From Thermomicrobiales bacterium (lineage in GTDB: Bacteria; Chloroflexota; Chloroflexia; Thermomicrobiales; CADCWN01), in contig JAUJMV010000008.1 in the NCBI GenBank assembly GCA_030446685.1, positions 88,934 to 121,284 on the forward strand: a stretch of 32,351 nt of DNA, written 5' to 3'. Positions 26,546 through 32,351 of this stretch are shown here, piece after piece; within the stretch, counting starts at the first letter, position 1; the number at the start of each line of letters is the position of its first letter. Below the pieces are notes generated by a model that saw only the letters and a program-made list of their open reading frames with translations, was not told the DNA's origin and searched no databases. Both the position numbers and the translations under genes were made by a program.

Positions 26546-27264
26546 ACTCGCCGCCCCCTCGCGGTGTGACTGACCCCGCTCACCGATGTCGGTGACTCGG
26601 TCCCGCTTCCTCCTAGACCACAGAGTAACCGGACACCATCGTAGCTGCCGGAGTTTATCACCCGCCCTGCCGCACAACAAGGCGGTCTCGCGTCCGCCCC
26701 ACCCCGTCCGACTCAACGCGGCCCAACGATTCTATGGGATCGAAAAGCCGCCCCATTCGTCTGAAGAAGGGCGGCAGGCGCCGCTCGCGCCGCTGATGTG
26801 CCACATATATTCTTCCGTCGACGCAAGGGGCACTTGCCCCATTAAGCGTGAACTGTCCAGGGTCCGCGCTGCTGGACGGGTGAACAGCAGACCATCGCAT
26901 CACATGACAGCGCGGCGCCAGTCCCATCACATCACCAAGTATAGCAAGTTCCATACCGAGCTGGTAGCCGCGTCGTGTCATGCTGAGCGATCCGGGGCCG
27001 CCTTGCTCAGCCTTTTCTCATTCCGGACCGCTCGGCTGGCCTCTTGGTCGGGATCGAAATAACGCGCGTCTCCCTCACTGTCGAACGCTCACACCCTCAC
27101 TTGGTTCCGGGATCTCGTGAAGGCTGGGCGGGTGATGGTTAAGGAAGAGCCCATTAGCGCGCAGCATCAGGAGGTTCGGCGTCTGGAGAGCTACCGGAAG
27201 CCGACGCACGCGCCCGGCGCCATGCCGCCCTCACGCGAGCCCCGCCGCGCGGCCTCCTCCCAAC
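26546..27264. other. Spacer of about 700 bp, no supported gene
   Basis: No convincing gene. It contains the promoter at 26938-26946 and a TGTCATGCTGAGCG stretch near 26978 that looks like part of a dispersed repeat. A 107-residue minus-strand frame begins near 26981 but spans the promoter, and its composition is poor. Confidence 0.45.
26938..26946 (-). promoter_or_regulatory. Extended -10 promoter facing the two-gene hypothetical operon
   Basis: Minus-strand TGCTATACT (TATACT at 26943-26938), identical to the boxes at 7946 and 3378. It is about 390 nt before gene A, leaving a long leader. Confidence 0.4.
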
Positions 27265-27734
27265 TCAACACATCCCCTCCGGCAGGTCCGGCACCCCGAG
27301 CCGGTGCAGCAGGTGCAGGATCTCGCCGCGGTGGTGCATGCTGTGGGTCAGCAGATGGGCGATCGCGCCCCCGTAGGTCTTCTCCTTCGGCGGGTCGTCG
27401 AGGACGTCGGTCCAGAGCGCGTCGTAGCGCCCTCGTCCCGCACCCGGCGCGCGAGCGCGGCGAAGTCGGGCGCGACCGCGTCGAGGCGGGCGATCAGCCC
27501 GTCCACCGACCGCGCCGCCGCCAGCAGTTCCGCCCCGCTCCGCACCGGCCGCTCATACAGCAGGTCCGTCCAGACCTCCATGTTGCCGATCAGGTGGACC
27601 AGCGTGCCGCGCAGCGTCTCGTGCCCGATGTCGAAGCGCCGGTCGAGATCCTCGTCCTTCAGCCCCCGGCAGCGCAGCAAGAGCTGCCGGGTCGTCCACG
27701 CATCGTGCCCCAACAGCCGGTCCAAGAGATCCAT
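27265..27734 (-). CDS. DinB family protein, one apparent frameshift
   Basis: About 156 residues. ATG at 27734 after GGAGGAGG (MDLLDRLLGHDAWTTRQLLL). The four-helix DinB/YfiT fold carries three metal His: LLGHDAWTT near residue 10, TLVHLIGNMEVWTDLL near residue 50 and, after repair, HLLTHSMHHRGEILHLLHRL. The frame breaks near 27432 in a G run; one added base gives RYDALWTDVLDDPPKEKTYG and a natural end at PDLPEGMC. DinB proteins are metal-binding and some act as thiol-dependent S-transferases; the role here is unknown. The conserved His set argues that the gene is functional. Confidence 0.8.
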
Positions 27735-27861
27735 TAACCTCCTCCCGCCCACCCCGCGACGGCGCCCTAACCTTCCCCGGAGGCCCGTACAGGATCAGAA
27801 CGGATCAGCACCCTGGTAGGGGCGGGTTTCAAACCATCTACTCCAACTACCCGCCCGCCCG

Positions 27862-27938
27862 GCCTTGCCACCGCGCCGGAAGTCGGCGCGGCAGCACGCC
27901 CCCCGCCCGGCCAGCCTTGCCACCGCGCCGGAAGTCGG
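27862..27938. repeat. 25-bp direct repeat in the DinB/exonuclease spacer
   Basis: A 25-bp unit starting GCCTTGCCACCGCGCCGG occurs at 27862-27886 and 27914-27938, 52 bp apart. A GTAGGGGCGGGTTTCAAACC half-palindrome lies nearby at about 27816. The 27735-28171 gap has no gene. Confidence 0.75.
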
Positions 27939-28077
27939 GCAACCGCGCGGGTTTGCCCCCCGTCCCTGCCAACGACCCAAGAGGCCCCTGATCCAGCACC
28001 GGCCCCCTCCCATAACAGCCATAGTAGCAGGGAAAGCGGCCAGAACCGGCCCTCATTCCACCAGCACGCCTTGCCTC

Positions 28078-28120
28078 CCCCTCCCTCTCCCAGAATTGGG
28101 AGAGGGAGGGGCTGGGGGAG
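28078..28120. repeat. Hairpin repeat, 15-bp perfect stem
   Basis: CCTCCCTCTCCCA-GAAT-TGGGAGAGGGAGG core: a stem of 28078-28092 with 28097-28111 and a GAAT loop, followed by a CTGGGGGAGGGTGAGGG tail. It sits just upstream of the next promoter and can insulate the divergent genes. Confidence 0.8.
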
Positions 28121-28128
28121 GGTGAGGG

Positions 28129-28137
28129 TGCTATACT
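28129..28137 (+). promoter_or_regulatory. Extended -10 promoter for the DnaQ-UvrC fusion
   Basis: TGCTATACT (TATACT at 28132-28137), 35 nt before the GTG start, directly after the hairpin repeat. Confidence 0.5.
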
Positions 28138-28171
28138 TGCGCCCCGGACTGTCCGTACTCAGGAGCGGAGC

Positions 28172-30283
28172 GTGGCGAGAGAACAGATCGGGAGCGACGC
28201 GCCGGCGATGCAAGGCGACAGCGAGGTCGGGCGCTACGCCTTCCTGCAAGGCCGCGCCAAAGCCTTCCTGATCGCCGGCGGCGGCGCGGCCGGCGAGGAC
28301 GCCCTGATCCGCCACGTCTTCGGCTCCGGGCCGCCGGCCCTCTGGCGCCCCCTCCTCCACCAGATGCTCGCCGCCTCCGACGCCTTCGAGCTGCGCGCCG
28401 ACGGCCACTGGGCGCTCCCCGGCTTCGCCCCGCCCGCCGCCGACGCGCCCCTCCTCGGCGACACCCCCTACGTCGTCCTCGACGTCGAGACGACCGGCCT
28501 GAAACCCTCCCGCCAGCGGATCATCGAGATCGCCGCCCTGCGCGTGCGCGGCGGCCGCGAGGAGGGCCTCTTCAGCACGCTCCTCCAGCCCGACCTGCGC
28601 GTGCCGGACTACATCGCCGGCCTGACCGGGATCACCCAGGCCATGCTGGAGGACGCCCCGCGCTTCGCGGCGATCGCCGCCGACCTCCTCCAGTTCCTCA
28701 GCGACGATCTGATCGTCGGCCACAACGTCGGCTTCGACATCGCCTTCCTCAACGCCGAACTGCGCCGCGCCGGCCGCCCCGCCCTCCTCAACGGGCGGCT
28801 CGACACGCTCGCCCTCGCGGTCGGCGTCCTGCCCGGCCTGCGCAAGACCGGCCTCGACCGGGTCGCCGCCACCCTCGGCGTCGCCCCACCCGGCGGCCAG
28901 CGCCACCGCGCCGAGCCCGACGCCCGCCTCACCGCCGCCGTCCTCGAGCGCCTGCTGCCGCGCGCCCGCGAGCGCGGCATCCACGCCCTGGCCGACCTGC
29001 AACGGGTCGCCGGCGGGCGCGGCACGGCCAGCGCCGGCGAGGACGGCGCGCACGAGGCGGTCGGGCGCGGCCGCGCCGTCCTCGACCGCGCCCTGCTCGC
29101 CGACCTCCCCGAACTGCCCGGCTGCTACATCATGCGCGACGCGCGCGGCGCCCCGATCTACGTCGGCAAGGCCAAGAACCTGCGCGACCGCGTCGGCTCG
29201 TACTACTCGCAGCACCTCGGCTACGGCCGGCGCAAGGACGGCCTGCTGGAGGCGATCGCCCGGATCGACCACGTCGTCGTCGGCTCCGAGCTCGAGGCGC
29301 TCCTCCTGGAGTCGCAGCTGATCCGCCGCCACACCCCGCGCTACAACGTCCAGGGGCGCAACTACGAGCACTACCCCTACATCAAGGTCGACCTCGCCGA
29401 CGCCTGGCCGCGCGTCTTCGCCACCCGCCGCCGCCGCGACGACGGCGCGCGCTACTTCGGCCCCTACCGCAACGGCCGCGGCGTCCGCCGCACCGTCGAG
29501 CTGCTGACCGAGATCCTCCCCCTGCGCACCTGCCAGCAGCGCGCCCGCTCCCCCGAGCGCCAGTGGGCGCCCTGCCTGCGCCTCAGCCTCGGCAAATGCC
29601 TCGGCCCCTGCGCCGGCCGCACGACCCCCGCCGCGTACGGCGCGCTCGTCGCCGACGTGGTCCGCTTCCTGGAGGGCGACGCCACCGGCGTGACCGCCCA
29701 GCTCTGGACCCAACTGGAGGCCGCCGCCGAGCGCCTCGACTTCGAGCGCGCCGCCCACCTCCGCAACGCCCTGCGCCACGTCCAGGCGGTCGCCCTGGAG
29801 GGCGAGATCCTCACCGGCGCCGTCGCCACCGACGACCTGCTGCTGGTCCTCCCCGCCGCCGCACCGGGCGCGGTCGAGGCGCTGCTGCTGACGCGCGGCC
29901 GCCTCTGGGCGCAGCTCCGCGTCGGGCGCGACGAGCCCCCCGCCGCGGTCGCCGACCGCCTGCGGGCGTCCCGCGCCCGCGCCCGCGCCGCCGACCTGCC
30001 GCCGGTCGATCACGAATCGGTCGACGAGATCAACCTCCTCTCGCGCTGGCTGCACCGCCACCACGGCCGCGCCGCCACCTTCGCCCTCCCCGACGCCGAC
30101 ACCCCCGACGCCTGGGTCGCCCTCGCGCTGGCGGTCCAGCGCTGCGACCCCGACCCGCCCGAGTGGAGCCCCGAGGCCGACGACGCCCCCCCCGACGCCC
30201 CCCCCGACGCCGACCCCGACGGCGACCCGGACGGCAACCCCGACGAGAGGGAGGACGCCGCCGGCGCGCCCGCGGACGGCTGA
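28172..30283 (+). CDS. DEDD exonuclease/GIY-YIG (UvrC-like) fusion nuclease
   Basis: 703 residues, GTG at 28172 after GGAG. Residues 1-95 hold a helical region of unknown role. Residues of about 98-265 are a DnaQ-type DEDDh exonuclease: VVLDVETTGL (D, E), HNVGFDIAFLN (D) and HRAEPDARLTAAV (H, D). Residues of about 312-395 are the GIY-YIG domain (LPELPGCYIMRD, PIYVGKAKNLRDRVGSYY, LEALLLESQLIRRHTPRYN). CLRLSLGKCLGPCAG near 470 is the UvrC-type cysteine cluster, and LDFERAAHLRNAL near 522 is UvrB-binding-like. The tail is an acidic Asp/Pro/Ala low-complexity stretch after about residue 665. Such fusions occur in Actinobacteria and Chloroflexota and are thought to process damaged DNA. UvrC's C-terminal RNase H half is absent, so it should make at most one of the two excision cuts. 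Confidence 0.9.
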   Translation: MAREQIGSDAPAMQGDSEVGRYAFLQGRAKAFLIAGGGAAGEDALIRHVFGSGPPALWRPLLHQMLAASDAFELRADGHWALPGFAPPAADAPLLGDTPYVVLDVETTGLKPSRQRIIEIAALRVRGGREEGLFSTLLQPDLRVPDYIAGLTGITQAMLEDAPRFAAIAADLLQFLSDDLIVGHNVGFDIAFLNAELRRAGRPALLNGRLDTLALAVGVLPGLRKTGLDRVAATLGVAPPGGQRHRAEPDARLTAAVLERLLPRARERGIHALADLQRVAGGRGTASAGEDGAHEAVGRGRAVLDRALLADLPELPGCYIMRDARGAPIYVGKAKNLRDRVGSYYSQHLGYGRRKDGLLEAIARIDHVVVGSELEALLLESQLIRRHTPRYNVQGRNYEHYPYIKVDLADAWPRVFATRRRRDDGARYFGPYRNGRGVRRTVELLTEILPLRTCQQRARSPERQWAPCLRLSLGKCLGPCAGRTTPAAYGALVADVVRFLEGDATGVTAQLWTQLEAAAERLDFERAAHLRNALRHVQAVALEGEILTGAVATDDLLLVLPAAAPGAVEALLLTRGRLWAQLRVGRDEPPAAVADRLRASRARARAADLPPVDHESVDEINLLSRWLHRHHGRAATFALPDADTPDAWVALALAVQRCDPDPPEWSPEADDAPPDAPPDADPDGDPDGNPDEREDAAGAPADG

Positions 30284-30365
30284 CCGCCCACGGCGACCCC
30301 AGCCGCCGGCCCACCGCGCCCCGGGACGCCCCGCCGCCCGGCCAGGCCGGGGGAACGGGAAAGCG

Positions 30366-30382
30366 TTGGCACAGTCCTTGCA
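30366..30382 (+). promoter_or_regulatory. Sigma-54-like -24/-12 element before doxX
   Basis: TTGGCACAGTCCTTGCA fits TGGCAC-N5-TTGCA with exact 5-bp spacing, about 105 nt before the doxX-like start. Whether the host has sigma-54 is unknown and many Chloroflexota lack it, so this may be chance. Confidence 0.3.
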
Positions 30383-30486
30383 CCGGGGAGGCGTCCACTT
30401 GTGGCGCGGCGCCGCTACGGCCCGCGCCATCAGGGTGCCGGATCTGTGTGTCGCGTCGTTCGTCGGACAGGGAGTGAGGAGAGGGC

Positions 30487-30942
30487 ATGAAAAGTCTCGG
30501 GTTGTTCCTGCTGCGGCTGATCTTCGGCAGCCTGATCGCGATCCACGGCTATCCCAAGCTCTTCGGCGGCCAGGGCAAGAGCCAGAGCATCCGCCCGGAG
30601 CTGGAGCGCGTGCTGGGCCAGGGCTTCACCCAATCGGTCGAGGGGGGCGGCATGCAGAACGTCGCCGGCATGATGCAGAGCATGAACATGCCGGCCCCGC
30701 AGGTCCTCGCCGGCATGTCCGGGAGCGCGGAATTCTTCGGCGGGCTGGCCCTGATCCTCGGCTGGCACACCCGCCTCGCCTCGCTGGCGCTGCTGACCAA
30801 CATGGCGGTCGCCATCCGCAAGATCCACTGGAACCAGGGCCTCCTGGGGCAGGGTGGCGCCGAGAATGCCCTCACCTTCTTCGCCGCCTTCCTGACCCTC
30901 CTCGTCGCCGGCCCGGGCAAGATCTCGCTCGACCGCGGCTGA
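30487..30942 (+). CDS. DoxX family membrane protein
   Basis: 151 residues, ATG at 30487 after GAGGAGAGG. FLLRLIFGSLIAIHGYPKLF is the DoxX opening, a first membrane helix followed by the conserved HGxxKLF. A Gln/Met-rich loop follows, then SAEFFGGLALILGWHTRLAS, ALLTNMAVAIRKIHW and ENALTFFAAFLTLLVAGPGK with LDRG at the end, all family hallmarks. This gives four membrane helices. DoxX relatives are small quinone-linked or thiol-redox membrane proteins. The gene is preceded by a sigma-54-like site and followed by a hairpin repeat, so it is likely monocistronic. Confidence 0.88.
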   Translation: MKSLGLFLLRLIFGSLIAIHGYPKLFGGQGKSQSIRPELERVLGQGFTQSVEGGGMQNVAGMMQSMNMPAPQVLAGMSGSAEFFGGLALILGWHTRLASLALLTNMAVAIRKIHWNQGLLGQGGAENALTFFAAFLTLLVAGPGKISLDRG

Positions 30943-30969
30943 GTGGTCCGTATCACACCTACGCGTCGG

Positions 30970-31040
30970 ATCGGTCCTCCCCCTCTCCCAGGATTGGGAG
31001 AGGGGGTGCCGGGTGCCCGCAGGCGGCGGGGGTGAGGGCG
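30970..31040. repeat. Hairpin repeat with extended tail
   Basis: CCCCCTCTCCCA-GGAT-TGGGAGAGGGGG stem (30979-30990 with 30995-31006), then TGCCGGGTGCCCGCAGGCGG and CGGGGGTGAGGG. It matches 16374-16430 on both sides of the stem, showing a dispersed unit of about 65 bp. Confidence 0.8.
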
Positions 31041-31140
31041 TACCCCCACCGCGCAGACCCGGACTTGGAATGATCGTTAGCGTAACCGGGCGGGGGAGGG
31101 GCAGATCGCCCCTCCCCTCGCGCGTTGGCGCCCGGAGCTA

Positions 31141-31169
31141 TTGCGCGCGCGTTCATTTCAGACTATACT
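31141..31169 (+). promoter_or_regulatory. Promoter for the NMT1/SsuA-type receptor gene
   Basis: TTGCGC (31141-31146), a 17-bp spacer, then TATACT (31164-31169), about 85 nt before the ATG. This is the best two-box promoter in the window. Confidence 0.55.
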
Positions 31170-31253
31170 GAAACTACCGAAAGATTCCGCGGCGCGGCCC
31201 CGGCGCCCGTCGCGGCGGCACGACGAGGTGCGGCGTTCGGAAAGAAGGCGGGC

Positions 31254-32336
31254 ATGAACCTGACACGGCGACGCTTCCTCACCGGCCTGGCCGCCAGCGC
31301 GGCGGCGCTCGGCCTCGCCGCCTGCGGCGGCGCGACAGCGACCCCGACGAATGGCGGGGCCGCCACGACGCCGGGCGCCGGGAGCGCGGCAAGCCCCGCC
31401 GCCGGCGGGCCGCTGGCGAAGGTGCGCGTCGGCTACATCCCGGTGCTGATCTACAGCCCGCTCTACCTCGCCATCGAGAAGGGGTATTTCCGCGAGCAGG
31501 GCATCGAGGTGGCGCTGACGTCCTTCACCGGCGGGGCCGACATCCTCGCGCAGACCGCCGCCGGCAACCTCGACGTCGGCCTCGGCGGCCTCGGCGCGGC
31601 GGCGTTCAACGCCTTCCAGCGCGGGCTCGACCTGCGCGTCGTCGGCCCGGCCCACAGCGAGAGCCCCCCGCTGACCACGCCGCTCGTCGTCGGCAAGCGG
31701 CGCTACGACGAGGGCGCCTACCGCACCGTCGCCGACCTCAAGGGCAAGAAGGTCGCGATCAACGCCAAGGGCACCGCGACCGAGTACTGGCTGCAGGCCG
31801 CCCTCGCCCACGGCGGCCTGTCGATCGGGGACATCGAGCTGGCCGCGCTCCCCTTCGACCAGGTCGCCCCGGCGCTGACCAACGGCGCGCTCGACGCCGC
31901 GATGCTCGGTGAGCCGCTGGCGACGCTGGCCGAGCGGCAGGGGCTGATCCAGCGCCTCGCCGACGACTTCCTCACCGACGCCCAGGGCACGGTGATCTTC
32001 TACAATTCCCGGTGGGGCCGCGACCAGCAGGCGCCGGCCAACCGCTGGCTGGCCGCCTGGCTGCGCGGCGCGCGCGACCTCCAGGGCGGCGGCTACGGCC
32101 GCGACGAGAACGCCGCGATCATCGAGGGGTACACCAAGACGCCGCGGGACGTGGTCAAGGCCGCCAGCCCGCCCCTCCACGACCCCAATGGCCGGCTCAA
32201 CCTGGCCGACATGCAGGCCCAGCAGCGCTACTTCCTCGGGAGCGGCTCGCTGACCTACACCGACCTGCTCGACCTCAACACCATCGTCGACCCCGGCTAC
32301 GCCGAGCGGGCGGTGCAGATGATCGGCCGGGCGTAA
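31254..32336 (+). CDS. ABC transporter substrate-binding protein, NMT1/THI5-SsuA type, Tat lipoprotein
   Basis: 360 residues, ATG at 31254 after AAAGAAGG. TRRRFLTGLAASAAALG and LAAC form a twin-arginine signal plus lipobox, so the protein is exported and lipid-anchored. After an Ala/Gly/Thr linker comes KVRVGYIPVLIYSPLYLAIE, then KGYFREQGIEVALTSFTGGA, NLDVGLGGLGAAAFNAF, DLKGKKVAINAKGTATEYWL and LTNGALDAAMLGEPLATLAE, the standard order for receptors of nitrate, sulfonate, taurine or pyrimidine-like ligands. The ligand is not decided. ATPase and permease genes would be expected just downstream, outside the window. Confidence 0.9.
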   Translation: MNLTRRRFLTGLAASAAALGLAACGGATATPTNGGAATTPGAGSAASPAAGGPLAKVRVGYIPVLIYSPLYLAIEKGYFREQGIEVALTSFTGGADILAQTAAGNLDVGLGGLGAAAFNAFQRGLDLRVVGPAHSESPPLTTPLVVGKRRYDEGAYRTVADLKGKKVAINAKGTATEYWLQAALAHGGLSIGDIELAALPFDQVAPALTNGALDAAMLGEPLATLAERQGLIQRLADDFLTDAQGTVIFYNSRWGRDQQAPANRWLAAWLRGARDLQGGGYGRDENAAIIEGYTKTPRDVVKAASPPLHDPNGRLNLADMQAQQRYFLGSGSLTYTDLLDLNTIVDPGYAERAVQMIGRA

Positions 32337-32351
32337 TGGGCGGATGGGCGG

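Noticed and set aside
26658-26981. 107-codon minus-strand frame upstream of gene A
   Set aside because: It runs across an extended -10 promoter box, has no good ribosome site and has no recognisable domain.
27767-30430. Minus-strand open frame of 887 codons opposite the DnaQ-UvrC gene
   Set aside because: Low-complexity Gly/Ala/Glu/Arg composition with no motif; the plus strand has complete catalytic motifs.

Overview
The window is about 70% GC, with genes tightly packed on both strands. It looks like a piece of a high-GC Chloroflexota chromosome, probably of Thermomicrobia type. I infer this from the gene set: an SCO1664-type kinase-fold protein, CoxD/CoxE/XdhC maturation genes, twin-arginine lipoprotein transporter receptors and a DnaQ-UvrC fusion. 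No rRNA or tRNA gene and no CRISPR array was seen.

Layout. 0-7.7 kb is mostly minus strand: a partial FAD amine oxidoreductase, an SCO1664 family protein, an M50 site-2 protease, a small unknown protein, a GT-C membrane glycosyltransferase, an APH-fold kinase and an enolase-superfamily enzyme. 8.0-12.7 kb is a plus-strand maturation cluster for molybdenum hydroxylases of the CO dehydrogenase/xanthine dehydrogenase type: MoxR/CoxD, VWA/CoxE, a small membrane protein, a stand-alone CoxI domain, and an XdhC protein that reads in frame into a MocA-like nucleotidyltransferase. No structural dehydrogenase subunit is present. 12.8-15.1 kb starts with a low-GC, broken AAA ATPase plus DUF3226 (TOPRIM-like) pair, followed by a damaged ArsR/AHSA1 pair. 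15.4-24.3 kb returns to metabolic and housekeeping genes: a DHFR-like reductase, a peptide-type ABC receptor, a class III aminotransferase, a VOC protein, a YihY membrane protein and an S9 prolyl oligopeptidase. 24.3-27.2 kb is a second lower-GC stretch, containing the remains of a two-gene minus-strand operon of unknown function. 27.3-32.3 kb holds DinB, DnaQ-UvrC, DoxX and a NMT1/SsuA-type ABC receptor.

Two things run through the whole window. First, many genes have apparent frameshifts, and most are explained by one missing base, often in a G or C run. This points to consensus errors as much as to real gene decay. Second, the gaps between genes are rich in repeats of two kinds: G/C-rich hairpins (CTCTCCCA-loop-TGGGAGAG type) and short exact 7-bp tandem arrays whose unit differs at each locus. 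Both tend to sit directly at stop codons.

A recurrent promoter signature, TGCTATACT or TATACT, lies before several genes on both strands. One site before doxX matches the sigma-54 consensus with correct spacing.
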